NCBI GenBank assembly: GCA_944326095.1
Contig: CALVCO010000013.1
Location: 1-36,785 of the forward strand
DNA length: 36,785 nt
Direction of reading: 5' to 3'
Origin: an uncultured Erysipelotrichaceae bacterium
GTDB taxonomy: Bacteria; Bacillota_I; Bacilli_A; Erysipelotrichales; Erysipelotrichaceae
The translations under genes were made by a program, and so were the position numbers. Under the pieces are notes generated by a model. The model saw nothing but the letters and a program-made list of their open reading frames with translations, was not told the origin of the DNA and made no database searches. Each line of letters begins with the position of its first letter. Position 1 is the first letter of the stretch. Shown here in pieces: positions 14,630 to 23,022 of the stretch.

Positions 14630-16378
14630 ATGAGCGTAAATATTAAAATTAATAATATAAATGTTCGTTGTGATGAAAATGATACTATCTTAACTGCTGC
14701 TAAAAAAGCTGGCATAAATATTCCAACTTTATGTTATTTAAAAGATGTTAATAAAAGTGGAAATTGTCGTGTTTGTTTAGTAGAAGTTAAAAATGCTAAA
14801 AATTTAGCTGCAGCTTGTGTTTATCCGGTTTCTGAAGGTTTAGAAGTATATACTCATAGTAATAGAGCTATAGAAGCACGAAAAAATAGTGTAGAGCTAA
14901 TCTTATCTAACCATTCTAAAAATTGTTTAAGCTGTGTTAGAAATCAAAATTGTGAATTACAACGCTTAACTGAAGAACTTGGTATTAGAGAAGATAAATT
15001 TAATGGTGAGCATACTCCAGTTAGTTTTGATGATTTTAGTTATGGTATTGTTAGAGATTCTAGTAAATGTATTTTATGTGGAAGATGTGTTGAAACATGT
15101 AAAAAGGTACAAGGTTTAGGTATTCTTGGCTTCCAAAACCGGGGCTTTAATACTAAAGTAGCTCCAGTTATGGATAAAAGTTTTGCAGATGTTAATTGTA
15201 TGCAATGTGGACAATGTGTTATAGCATGTCCAGTAGGTGCCTTAAGTGAAAAAGAAGATATTCATCGTGTTGTACAAGCTTTAAATGATAATACTAAACA
15301 TGTTATTGTACAAACAGCTCCAGCAGTAAGAGCGTCTTTAGGTGAAGAATTTAATATGCCAATAGGTACTAGGGTAACTGGTAAAATGGTAGCTGGCTTA
15401 AGACGTATAGGCTTTAATAGAGTATATGATACTAATTTTGGTGCAGATTTAACTATAATGGAAGAGGGTACAGAATTTATCGAAAGATTACAAAATAATG
15501 GAGTTTTACCAATGATAACTTCTTGTAGTCCAGGATGGATTAGATATGCTGAATATGAATATCCTGAAATTTTAGATAATCTAAGTAGTTGTAAATCTCC
15601 ACATATGATGTTAGGAGCAATGTTAAAATCTTATTATGCTAAAGTTAAAGGTATTGATCCTAAAGATATTTTTGTAGTTTCTATTATGCCATGCACTGCC
15701 AAAAAATCAGAAATTCAACGTAATGAATGTATAACTAATGAATATCCTGATGTAGATGCTGTACTTACTACTAGAGAATGCGGAAGATTATTAAAGATGT
15801 ATGGTATTGATTTAAATAATTTACCAGATGAAGAATTTGATGATGATATGTTTGGTGAGTATTCTGGAGCAGCGGTTATTTTTGGAGCAACAGGTGGAGT
15901 TATGGAAGCTGCTTTAAGAACTGTCAAAGAAATTTTAGAACATAAAGAATTAGCTAAAATTGATTTTGAAGAGGTAAGAGGTTTACAAGGAGTTAAACAT
16001 GCTACAATTAAAATTAATGATATAGATGTTAAAGTAGCAGTAGCTTCTGGTATGACTAATGCTAAACCATTATTAGAAGATGTTAAGAATCATTGCAGTC
16101 CATATCATTTTATTGAAATTATGGGTTGCCCTGGTGGATGTATCAATGGTGGTGGTCAATCTATTGTTTCTAGTAGAGTTAAAAATAATGATGTAGATTA
16201 TAAAGCCCTAAGAGCTAAAGCTTTATATGATGAGGATAAACTTTGTGAGGTTAGAAAGTCGCATGAAAATACCCAAATTCAAGCTTTATATGAAAACTAT
16301 CTAGAAAAACCAGGATCACATTTAGCTCATAAATTACTACATACTACATATTCCCAAAAGATAAAGTTTAAAATATAA
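14630..16378 (+). CDS. hydA: [FeFe]-hydrogenase catalytic subunit HydA (trimeric, group A3-like)
   Basis: HydA makes or consumes H2. The 582 residues hold an N-terminal [2Fe-2S] (Cys35/46/49/63), the His-ligated [4Fe-4S] (His95, Cys99, Cys102, Cys108) and two [4Fe-4S] motifs (Cys147-157 and Cys190-200). The H-cluster domain has L1 TSCSPGW (297-303), L2 MPCTAKK (Cys355) and L3 MGCPGGCINGGGQ (Cys500, Cys504). L1 has Ser300 where monomeric enzymes have the second Cys of TSCCP. I chose ATG 14630 because it follows AAAGGAGATAAAC; an upstream in-frame ATG (14597) lies inside hydB without such a site. The stop overlaps the TetR gene by one base. Maturation genes hydE, hydF and hydG are not in the window. 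Confidence 0.97.
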   Translation: MSVNIKINNINVRCDENDTILTAAKKAGINIPTLCYLKDVNKSGNCRVCLVEVKNAKNLAAACVYPVSEGLEVYTHSNRAIEARKNSVELILSNHSKNCLSCVRNQNCELQRLTEELGIREDKFNGEHTPVSFDDFSYGIVRDSSKCILCGRCVETCKKVQGLGILGFQNRGFNTKVAPVMDKSFADVNCMQCGQCVIACPVGALSEKEDIHRVVQALNDNTKHVIVQTAPAVRASLGEEFNMPIGTRVTGKMVAGLRRIGFNRVYDTNFGADLTIMEEGTEFIERLQNNGVLPMITSCSPGWIRYAEYEYPEILDNLSSCKSPHMMLGAMLKSYYAKVKGIDPKDIFVVSIMPCTAKKSEIQRNECITNEYPDVDAVLTTRECGRLLKMYGIDLNNLPDEEFDDDMFGEYSGAAVIFGATGGVMEAALRTVKEILEHKELAKIDFEEVRGLQGVKHATIKINDIDVKVAVASGMTNAKPLLEDVKNHCSPYHFIEIMGCPGGCINGGGQSIVSSRVKNNDVDYKALRAKALYDEDKLCEVRKSHENTQIQALYENYLEKPGSHLAHKLLHTTYSQKIKFKI

Positions 16379-16929
16379 TGAATGACAATAATGATAAAAC
16401 AAAATATTGGTTAGCTAATTCATTTATTGAATTAATGAATACCCATCATATTAATAAAATTACTGTAAAAGATATTGTAGATAATTGTGGTATGACTAGG
16501 CAAACATTTTATCGTTATTTTAAAGATAAATTTGATCTAGTAAATTGGTATTTTGAAAAAATAGCCGATAATTCTTTCAAAAAAATGGGAAATGGTTTAA
16601 CTCTTGAAGAAGGATTAATAAAAAAATTTCAATATATTCGCAAAGAACAAAACTTCTTTCGTCAAGCATTTTTAATTGAAGACTGTAATTCCTTAATAAA
16701 TTATGATTTTAAATGCATTTATAGCTTTTATTTAAGTGTTATATTAAAAAAATTAAAAGTAGATAATATTGATGAAGATTTAGATTTTGCTTTACGTTTA
16801 TATTGTTATGGCTGTATTTATATGACCATAGATTGGCTAAAAAATGGTTTATATCCTAATGAAGAGGCAATTGCAAGAAATCTTATTAATGCAATGCCTA
16901 ATCAATTAGCAAATATAATCTTACATTAA
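16378..16929 (+). CDS. TetR-family transcriptional regulator (DhaS-like)
   Basis: A 183-residue regulator with an N-terminal helix-turn-helix (ITVKDIVDNCGMTRQTFYRYFKDKFDLV, about residues 24-53) and an all-helical C-terminal ligand domain of the kind found in DhaS-like TetR proteins. Its ATG overlaps the hydA TAA by one base, so it is the last gene of the hydrogenase operon and translationally coupled to it. Targets are unknown. The nearest candidate operator is the perfect 14-bp palindrome over the fucO promoter 60 bp downstream; autoregulation of the hydrogenase operon from 7700 is an alternative, but that promoter lacks the same palindrome. A strong terminator follows. Ligand cannot be deduced. 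Confidence 0.9.
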   Translation: MNDNNDKTKYWLANSFIELMNTHHINKITVKDIVDNCGMTRQTFYRYFKDKFDLVNWYFEKIADNSFKKMGNGLTLEEGLIKKFQYIRKEQNFFRQAFLIEDCNSLINYDFKCIYSFYLSVILKKLKVDNIDEDLDFALRLYCYGCIYMTIDWLKNGLYPNEEAIARNLINAMPNQLANIILH

Positions 16930-16931
16930 GT

Positions 16932-16962
16932 AAAAAGTGAACTTTATGTTCACTTTTTATGT
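16932..16962 (+). terminator. Intrinsic terminator after the hydrogenase operon
   Basis: AAAAAGTGAAC (16932-16942) pairs perfectly with GTTCACTTTTT (16948-16958) around a 5-nt loop. The symmetrical A and T flanks would work in both directions. Confidence 0.9.
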
Positions 16963-16977
16963 TACAGATTGCTAAAA

Positions 16978-17006
16978 ATGTTAAAAAGTATTACATGTAA
17001 TATAAT
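16978..17006 (+). promoter_or_regulatory. fucO promoter overlapped by a 14-bp palindrome
   Basis: TATAAT (17001-17006) is preceded at 17 nt by a weak -35, ATGTTA (16978-16983). The perfect palindrome TATTACATGTAATA (16989-17002) covers the spacer end and the first -10 bases, a typical repressor position. TGCTAAAA occurs three times around it (16970, 17017, 17033). TetR-type repression by the adjacent upstream regulator is inferred. Confidence 0.5.
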
Positions 17007-17067
17007 TTGTATATTGTGCTAAAACTATAACATGCTAAAATAATAACAAATAGAAGGAGAAAATAAA

Positions 17068-18213
17068 ATGGCTAATAGATTTGTATTAAACGAAGTAAGC
17101 TACCATGGCAAAGGTGCCATCAAAGAAATTGTTACTGAAGCTAAAGCAAGAGGTTTTAAAAAAGCTTTAGTTTGTTCAGACCCTGATCTAATTAAATTTA
17201 ATGTTACTAAGAAAGTAACTGATTTATTAGATGAAGCTGGATTAGCATATGAATTATATTCAGATATTAAACCTAATCCAACAATTGAAAATGTACAAGC
17301 AGGTGTAAAAGCATTACATGATGCTAATGCAGATTATATCATCGCTATTGGTGGTGGTAGTTCAATGGATACTGCAAAGGCAGTTGGTATTATTGATAAG
17401 AACCCTGAATTTGCAGATGTTCGTAGTTTGGAAGGTGTAGCTCCAACTAAAAATAAATGTACACCAATATTTGCTGTTCCAACAACTGCTGGTACAGCTG
17501 CTGAAGTTACAATTAACTATGTAATTACTGATGCACAAAAGAATAGAAAAATGGTTTGTGTTGATACTCATGATATTCCTTGTGTTGCATTTGTTGATCC
17601 TGATATGATGAGCACAATGCCTAAAGGTTTAACAGCAGCTACAGGTATGGATGCTTTAACTCATGCTATTGAAGGTTATATTACAGCTGGTGCTTGGGAA
17701 ATGAGTGATATGTTTCACTTAAAAGCTATTGAAATTATTTCTAAGAGCCTTAGAGGAGCAGTTGATAATACTCCAGAAGGTAGAGAAGGTATGGCTTTAG
17801 GTCAATATATTGCAGGTATGGGATTCTCAAATGTTGGCTTAGGTATCGTTCACTCAATGGCTCATCCTTTAGGAGCTTTATATGATACACCTCATGGAAT
17901 TGCCAATGCTATTATCTTACCAACTGTTATGGAATATAATGCTTGTGTAACAGGAGATAAATATAAATATATTGCTGAAGCAATGGGTGTTGATACTACA
18001 GGTATGGATCAAGAAACTTATCGTAAAGCAGCTATTGACGCTGTTAAACAATTATCTAGTGATGTTGGAATTCCAACTACTTTAAAAGGTATTGTTAAAG
18101 AAGAAGATCTTGATTTCTTAAGTGAAAGTGCCTATGCTGATGCTTGTCGACCAGGTAATCCTCGAGAAACTAGTGTAGCTGAAATCAAAGAATTATATAA
18201 ATCATTATTATAA
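17068..18213 (+). CDS. fucO: Lactaldehyde reductase / 1,2-propanediol oxidoreductase
   Basis: An iron-dependent group III alcohol dehydrogenase of 381 residues. FucO reduces lactaldehyde to 1,2-propanediol with NADH in fucose or rhamnose fermentation. The match to Escherichia coli FucO as I recall it is close along the whole length: MANR start, NPEFADVRSLEG, TTAGTAAEVTINYVITD, DALTHAIEGYIT, LGQYIAGMGFSNVGLG, and the NPRE ending. NAD-binding GGGS lies at 95-98. Iron ligands are Asp195, His199, His262 and His276, one residue offset from E. coli. It starts after AGAAGGAG and stands alone between its own promoter and terminator. No fucose or rhamnose genes are in the window, so a general aldehyde-reducing role in redox balance is also possible. 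Confidence 0.93.
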   Translation: MANRFVLNEVSYHGKGAIKEIVTEAKARGFKKALVCSDPDLIKFNVTKKVTDLLDEAGLAYELYSDIKPNPTIENVQAGVKALHDANADYIIAIGGGSSMDTAKAVGIIDKNPEFADVRSLEGVAPTKNKCTPIFAVPTTAGTAAEVTINYVITDAQKNRKMVCVDTHDIPCVAFVDPDMMSTMPKGLTAATGMDALTHAIEGYITAGAWEMSDMFHLKAIEIISKSLRGAVDNTPEGREGMALGQYIAGMGFSNVGLGIVHSMAHPLGALYDTPHGIANAIILPTVMEYNACVTGDKYKYIAEAMGVDTTGMDQETYRKAAIDAVKQLSSDVGIPTTLKGIVKEEDLDFLSESAYADACRPGNPRETSVAEIKELYKSLL

Positions 18214-18220
18214 GATTAAT

Positions 18221-18270
18221 AGGCTGTAACTTAAAAATATTAATTATTAGAGGTTACAGCCTCTTTTTTT
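18221..18270 (+). terminator. Intrinsic terminator after fucO
   Basis: AGGCTGTAAC (18221-18230) pairs with GTTACAGCCT (18253-18262), followed by CTTTTTTT. Confidence 0.88.
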
Positions 18271-18316
18271 ATGTGCAAACAACTTAAATTATAAATAATT
18301 GAAAGAAGTAATAATT

Positions 18317-19135
18317 ATGAAAGAAATAGAACTGAAAACACAAGAAATATGTGATCTACTAGGTATAACTCCTCAAGCAATTAGATTATATGAAAAACAT
18401 CATGCAATTCATTCATTTAGACTAGAACAAAATCGTTATCGTTATTATTATTTTGAAAATGTTGGACCTGCTATTCATGTTAGAATTCTACGTAGCTTAG
18501 GATTTTCATTAAAAAAAGCAGCTGATTTAATACAAGGTTCAGATATTAACAAATATATAAATACGATGACTCAACAAAAACAAATAATACAAAAGAATAT
18601 TGAATATCAAAAAAAATTATTAAAATATTGTGATTTTTTGGAGAATATAGTTCCTTATTGTCAAAATAATTTACATAATTATACTAAATGTTTACGTCCA
18701 GCTATGTATTATTTATCATGTGAAGATGAAGATGGTTTTGTTAAAGCGAAAGAAAAACGTAAACTGATTCGTAAATGGAGTAAAAACTATCCTTTTGTAC
18801 ATTTTTGTCCTGTAGATAAAAACGAAAATTTAAATGAAAATTGTGTAGCTAATATTGGTCTATGTATTTTTGAAAGTGAAAAAGACTTCGTAAATGATCT
18901 AGACAATAAACTAATAAAATATTTACCAGAAACACAATGTATTGGCGGTATTACTTGTGTTTCGGAAACTACTACAGATTATTATAGTGTTATAGAAAAA
19001 GGTTTAAATGCAGTAAAAGAAAGTGGATATCAAATAGTTGGCGATGTTTATTCCCTATTATTAGCTTCAGGAATAAAACGAAATGGAATTAATGTAGATT
19101 ATTATTATATTTGGTATGAATATAAAGAAATATAA
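18317..19135 (+). CDS. MerR-family transcriptional activator
   Basis: A 272-residue protein. The N-terminal winged helix-turn-helix is clear (TQEICDLLGITPQAIRLYEKH, residues about 8-28, then RYYYFENVGPAIHVRILRSLGFSLKKAADLI), followed by a coiled-coil dimerisation helix (TQQKQIIQKNIEYQKKLL). The C-terminal part of about 150 residues has the layout of GyrI-like effector-binding domains (MYYLSCEDEDG, IGGITCVSETT, YYYIWYEY). I chose ATG 18317 with AAAGAAG 8 nt upstream over an in-frame TTG at 18299 that has none. It lies directly before the flavoprotein gene, whose promoter has a 19-bp spacer with an inverted repeat, so it is very likely that gene's activator. The inducer is unknown. Confidence 0.9.
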   Translation: MKEIELKTQEICDLLGITPQAIRLYEKHHAIHSFRLEQNRYRYYYFENVGPAIHVRILRSLGFSLKKAADLIQGSDINKYINTMTQQKQIIQKNIEYQKKLLKYCDFLENIVPYCQNNLHNYTKCLRPAMYYLSCEDEDGFVKAKEKRKLIRKWSKNYPFVHFCPVDKNENLNENCVANIGLCIFESEKDFVNDLDNKLIKYLPETQCIGGITCVSETTTDYYSVIEKGLNAVKESGYQIVGDVYSLLLASGIKRNGINVDYYYIWYEYKEI

Positions 19136-19147
19136 ATTAAAATATTA

Positions 19148-19178
19148 TTGACTCTAAACTTTGTTTCGACTTTATACT
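19148..19178 (+). promoter_or_regulatory. MerR-type promoter with 19-bp spacer
   Basis: TTGACT (19148-19153) and TATACT (19173-19178) are separated by 19 nt, too long for SigA alone but standard for MerR-activated promoters. The spacer holds an imperfect inverted repeat, TCTAAAC-TTT-GTTTCGA (19153-19169, 6 of 7 pairs matching), near its centre. Confidence 0.8.
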
Positions 19179-19206
19179 TTTATAGTGTGTAAAGGAGATA
19201 GAGGAT

Positions 19207-21093
19207 ATGAATTTAAAAAGAATTATTTCATTAGTTCTATGTTGTTTATTAGTTGTATCTTTGAGTGCTTGTAGTAACGATAGTGCTACAAATTCTTATA
19301 CAGCTGGAACTTATACAGGGACTAGTGCAAATGGAAGAAATGGGGAAGTTGTTGTTGAAGTAACAGTTAGTGATTCAACTATTGAATCTGTAAATGTTAT
19401 TAAACATCAAGAAACAGAAGGGATTGCTGATCCTGCAATTGAACGTATACCTACTGATATAGTTGAAAAACAATCTTTAGCCATTGATACAGTTGTGGGG
19501 GCTACTATAACTTCTGAAGCATTATTAGAAGCTTGTGAAGATGCATTAAAACAAGCTGGCGCTGATATTGAAGCGCTTAAAATAGCATCTAATGAAGAAA
19601 GTGAAAAAGAAGTTGTTGAGCTAGATACTCAAGTTGTCATTGTTGGAGGAGGTGCAGCTGGAGTTGCTGCTGCTGTTTCTTCTGCTCAAAATGGAGCTCA
19701 AGATATCATTCTTTTAGAAAAAACAGCTGCATTAGGTGGTAACGCCATTGTAAGTGGAGGTTTTTTAGAATATATTAGTGCTCCAGATGAATTAAGACCA
19801 GAAATGACAGATGGTTATAAACAAATTATTGAAGGTTATATTAATGCCCAACCTACTAGTGAAAGCCATGCTCAATTTCAACAAACTTTAAAGGAAGAAT
19901 ATAATGGGTATTTGGCTTCAGGTTCTACAAAAGTATTTGATTCTAAAACTTTATTAAGTTTAGATTATTTAGCATTAGAACCATATTCTACACCTGAAGC
20001 AATGATGGCTTTTGCAACTTTATTAGATGATACAACAAATTGGTTTACAGAAATGGGAATGGAATGGAAACCATTAACAGGAATAGTAGGATATACATGG
20101 CCTCGTTGGACATCTCCAAAAGGAAGTTTCCAAGGTAAAGGATATTTTGATTTATTTGAAAATGTAATTGCTGAAAACAATTATCCAATTAATATTATGT
20201 TAGAAACAGCTGGTACGGAATTGATTGTTGAAAATGATAAAGTAGTAGGAGTTATTGCTGAAGATAATGATACAGAATATCATATTAAAGCTAGTGAAGG
20301 TGTTGTTTTAGCAACCGGTGGATTTGCTGCAAATATTGATATGGTAATGAAATATAATGAAATTTGGGATAATTTAGATCCTAATATTAAAACAACAAAT
20401 ATTTCTTCTATTACCGGTGATGGTATTATTATGGCTGAAAAAGTAGGTGCTATACTAGAAAATATGGGAGATATTATGCTATTTCCTAATGCTGATCCTC
20501 TAACAAGTAGTACAGAAAATATTGTTGGTAGTGATGGAGATGCATTATATATTAATAAAGAAGGAGTTCGTTTTGTTGATGAAACATTGGATCGTTATTC
20601 TATTTCAGGTGCATTATTAGAACAAACAGATCAAATTTTATATATTATTTCTGATTCCGAAAATAGTCGTATTAAAGATGGAAAAACATTTAATGGTTTT
20701 GATGTAGAAGAAATGATTGAAAATGGACAATTATATCGTGCAGATACTTTAGAAGAATTAGCACAAATGTTAGGAATAGATCCTGAAATTTTAACTTCTA
20801 CAGTTGATACCTATAATACATATGCTGCAAATTATTATGATGAAGAATTTGGTCGTTTATCATTCTCAACTGAAAGTGCAGTAGATGTTGGACCATTCTA
20901 TGCATGTCCACGTACTGTTGCTACTCATATTACTGGTGGTGGCTTACTAGTGGATGAGAATTATAGGGTATTAAATACTGAATATCAACCAATTGAAGGA
21001 TTATATTCTGGTGGTGAAATTAACGCATATATGTCAGGTATATCTTCTTTTGGTGATGGTATGTATATAGGTCAAATCTTATTTGGACAATAA
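19207..21093 (+). CDS. Extracellular lipoprotein flavoprotein reductase (FMN-binding plus FAD fumarate-reductase-like)
   Basis: 628 residues. A lipoprotein signal peptide ends at SLSAC (Cys22). Residues about 30-118 form an FMN-binding domain with the flavinylation motif DTVVGATITS (94-103); Thr100 is the expected covalent FMN site made by an ApbE transferase. From about 142 an FAD-binding_2 domain follows (VVIVGGGAAGVAAA, LLEKTAALGGNA), with HITGGGLLVDE and a closing LYSGGE. The family includes fumarate, urocanate and related extracellular reductases that take electrons through membrane flavins. The substrate is not readable here. The C-terminus stops at ILFGQ, a few residues earlier than in relatives with FGRIAGENA. 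Expression probably depends on the adjacent MerR protein. Confidence 0.9.
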   Translation: MNLKRIISLVLCCLLVVSLSACSNDSATNSYTAGTYTGTSANGRNGEVVVEVTVSDSTIESVNVIKHQETEGIADPAIERIPTDIVEKQSLAIDTVVGATITSEALLEACEDALKQAGADIEALKIASNEESEKEVVELDTQVVIVGGGAAGVAAAVSSAQNGAQDIILLEKTAALGGNAIVSGGFLEYISAPDELRPEMTDGYKQIIEGYINAQPTSESHAQFQQTLKEEYNGYLASGSTKVFDSKTLLSLDYLALEPYSTPEAMMAFATLLDDTTNWFTEMGMEWKPLTGIVGYTWPRWTSPKGSFQGKGYFDLFENVIAENNYPINIMLETAGTELIVENDKVVGVIAEDNDTEYHIKASEGVVLATGGFAANIDMVMKYNEIWDNLDPNIKTTNISSITGDGIIMAEKVGAILENMGDIMLFPNADPLTSSTENIVGSDGDALYINKEGVRFVDETLDRYSISGALLEQTDQILYIISDSENSRIKDGKTFNGFDVEEMIENGQLYRADTLEELAQMLGIDPEILTSTVDTYNTYAANYYDEEFGRLSFSTESAVDVGPFYACPRTVATHITGGGLLVDENYRVLNTEYQPIEGLYSGGEINAYMSGISSFGDGMYIGQILFGQ

Positions 21094-21118
21094 TAATTAA
21101 TTTTTTATAAAAATAATT

Positions 21119-21157
21119 AAAATGGGATTAATTAATTTTGATTAATCCCATTTTTTA
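21119..21157 (+). terminator. Intrinsic terminator after the flavoprotein gene
   Basis: AATGGGATTAAT (21121-21132) pairs with ATTAATCCCATT (21141-21152), then a T-run. The symmetrical flanks may also serve read-through from proS on the other strand. Confidence 0.9.
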
Positions 21158-21182
21158 AGCATAAAGATATTTGATATTTTAA

Positions 21183-21224
21183 TATAAAAATAATAGCCAA
21201 ACAGTAAAATAATTACGTTTGGCT
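21183..21224 (-). terminator. Intrinsic terminator of proS
   Basis: On the minus strand, AGCCAAAC (21224-21217) pairs with GTTTGGCT (21202-21195), followed by ATTATTTTTAT. The stem begins 8 nt after the proS stop. Confidence 0.75.
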
Positions 21225-21231
21225 TAATTTG

Positions 21232-22926
21232 TTATTTATTAAATAGAATAGATTCTAATTTAGTTATTACTTCATCATAAGTTAAATCTTGTTTATCAGT
21301 TTCTGTTCTTGCTTTAAATTCAACAATATTATTTATAGCATTTTTACCTACAGTTATACGATATGGAATACCAATTAAATCCATATCTTTAAATTTAACT
21401 CCTGGTCTTTCATCTCTATCGTCTAATAGAACATCAATACCTTTTGAAGTAAAGTAGTCATAAATCTTATTTGCTAAGTTATTTTGAGCTTCATCTTTTG
21501 CAGAAATAACAACAATAGATAATTTATATGGTGCAATGCTTAAAGGCCAAATCAAGCCATTTTCATCATTATATTGTTCAGCTATAGCTGCCATACAACG
21601 TCCTAAACCAATTCCATAACTACCCATCCATACAGGATTTAATTTGTTATTAGCATCCAAATATTCCAAATTTAAAGCTTTTGAATATTTAGTACCTAAT
21701 TTAAAAGTATTTCCAACTTCGATGCCATGTTTAAAATGAATTTTACCTCCACAAATAGGGCAGATATCATTTTCTTGAATCTGGCGTATATCCGCAACAT
21801 ATTCAGCTTTAAAATCAGAAGTATTTACATTAATATAATGATAATCGGTTTTATTAGCACCGACAATAAAATTAGACATAAAGCTAACTTCTTCATCCAT
21901 GATGATAGGGCATTTAATATTTATAGGTCCAGCAAATCCTACTTGAGCATTGGTTACTTCTTCAACAATTGAAGCAGGAGCTAATTCAATATTATTTCCT
22001 TGTAATAATTTTCTAACTTTTGTTTCATTAACTTCACGATTACCTCTAACCATAATAGCATAAGGTTTATCATCAATTAGATAGATTAATGTTTTTACAA
22101 AACGATCTTTATCTAGATTTAAGAAATTAGCAACTTCTTCTATAGTTTTAGCATTTGGTGTTTCCATCATTTCCATTTGTTTTGGTTCTTCTTTTGTCAT
22201 TTTAGTATTAATACATTTTGATACTTCAAGATTAGAAGCATAATCACATGAATCACATAAGACTAAAACATCTTCACCAATTGCACTAACTGCTTGGAAT
22301 TCTTCACTTAATAGTCCACCCATTACACCAGTATCAGCTTTTACTATACGATAGTCTAATTTTAGACGATTAAAAATATTAACATAAGCATCAAATTGTT
22401 TCTTATATGCAATATCTAATCCTTCTTCATTTGTATCAAAAGTATAGGCGTCTTTCATCATAAATTCTCTTACACGAATCAAGCCATAACGAGGACGAGG
22501 TTCATCACGGAATTTAGTTTGAATTTGATATAAAGAAAAAGGCATATCTTTATAAGAACGAATTTTCATAGCTGCAGCTAAGGCAAATAATTCTTCATGG
22601 GTTGGGCCTAATACAAATGGTTTATTAAAGCGATCTTTTAAACTAAACATCGAATTACCAAAATTAGCTCTTCTGCCACTTTGTATATAAACATCTTCAC
22701 TAATTAATGCTGGCATTTGAAGTTGTTGTGCTCCTGTTTTATCCATTTCCTCTTTGATAATTTTTTCGATATTTTCGATTACTTTATATCCAAGAGGTAA
22801 TAACATATATACACCTGCAGAAGATTTTTTAATCATTCCTGCTCTAACTAATAAATTGGAGCTAATAGAATCTTCATCTTTCACATTTTCTCTTAAAGTA
22901 TAAAAAAAACTATTTTTTAGTTTCAT
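21232..22926 (-). CDS. proS: Prolyl-tRNA synthetase, bacterial (editing) type
   Basis: ProRS charges tRNA-Pro. The 564-residue length is that of the bacterial type with an inserted editing domain. Class II motifs are visible: motif 1 region with GVYMLLPLGYKVIENIEKII, motif 2 FRDEPRPRYGLIRVREFMMKDAY, and motif 3 GSYGIGLGRCMAAIAEQ. The insertion carries the YbaK-type editing fold (residues about 225-400, including KTLIYLIDDKPYAIMVRGNREVNETK), and the anticodon-binding domain closes the protein (DDRDERPGVKFKDMDLIGIP). I chose the ATG at 22926 because CGGAGGAA precedes it by 8 nt; an earlier in-frame ATG at 22956 adds ten residues without a ribosome site. It is transcribed away from guaB. No T-box is visible in the short 96-nt gap upstream. 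Confidence 0.96.
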   Translation of the reverse strand: MKLKNSFFYTLRENVKDEDSISSNLLVRAGMIKKSSAGVYMLLPLGYKVIENIEKIIKEEMDKTGAQQLQMPALISEDVYIQSGRRANFGNSMFSLKDRFNKPFVLGPTHEELFALAAAMKIRSYKDMPFSLYQIQTKFRDEPRPRYGLIRVREFMMKDAYTFDTNEEGLDIAYKKQFDAYVNIFNRLKLDYRIVKADTGVMGGLLSEEFQAVSAIGEDVLVLCDSCDYASNLEVSKCINTKMTKEEPKQMEMMETPNAKTIEEVANFLNLDKDRFVKTLIYLIDDKPYAIMVRGNREVNETKVRKLLQGNNIELAPASIVEEVTNAQVGFAGPINIKCPIIMDEEVSFMSNFIVGANKTDYHYINVNTSDFKAEYVADIRQIQENDICPICGGKIHFKHGIEVGNTFKLGTKYSKALNLEYLDANNKLNPVWMGSYGIGLGRCMAAIAEQYNDENGLIWPLSIAPYKLSIVVISAKDEAQNNLANKIYDYFTSKGIDVLLDDRDERPGVKFKDMDLIGIPYRITVGKNAINNIVEFKARTETDKQDLTYDEVITKLESILFNK

Positions 22927-22964
22927 ATGTAATTCCTCCGGTAAATATAGTATCACGAAAAAAC

Positions 22965-22993
22965 TTTACTTTAAAGTGATTTTGCAATATAAT
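22965..22993 (+). promoter_or_regulatory. Promoter of guaB
   Basis: TTTACT (22965-22970) and TATAAT (22988-22993) have 17-nt spacing. A 10-bp palindrome ACTTTAAAGT (22968-22977) overlaps the -35 in the divergent gap shared with proS. The guaB ribosome site TTGGAGG follows. Confidence 0.65.
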
Positions 22994-23022
22994 CTAATAA
23001 ATTAAATTGGAGGTAGATATAC

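Noticed and set aside
17014-17033. Rex (NADH-sensing) site before fucO
   Set aside because: TTGTGCTAA and CTATAACAT share only part of the Rex half-site and the spacing (20 rather than 18) is wrong.
18299-18316. TTG start for the MerR gene
   Set aside because: No ribosome site; ATG at 18317 has one and gives the normal MerR N-terminus.
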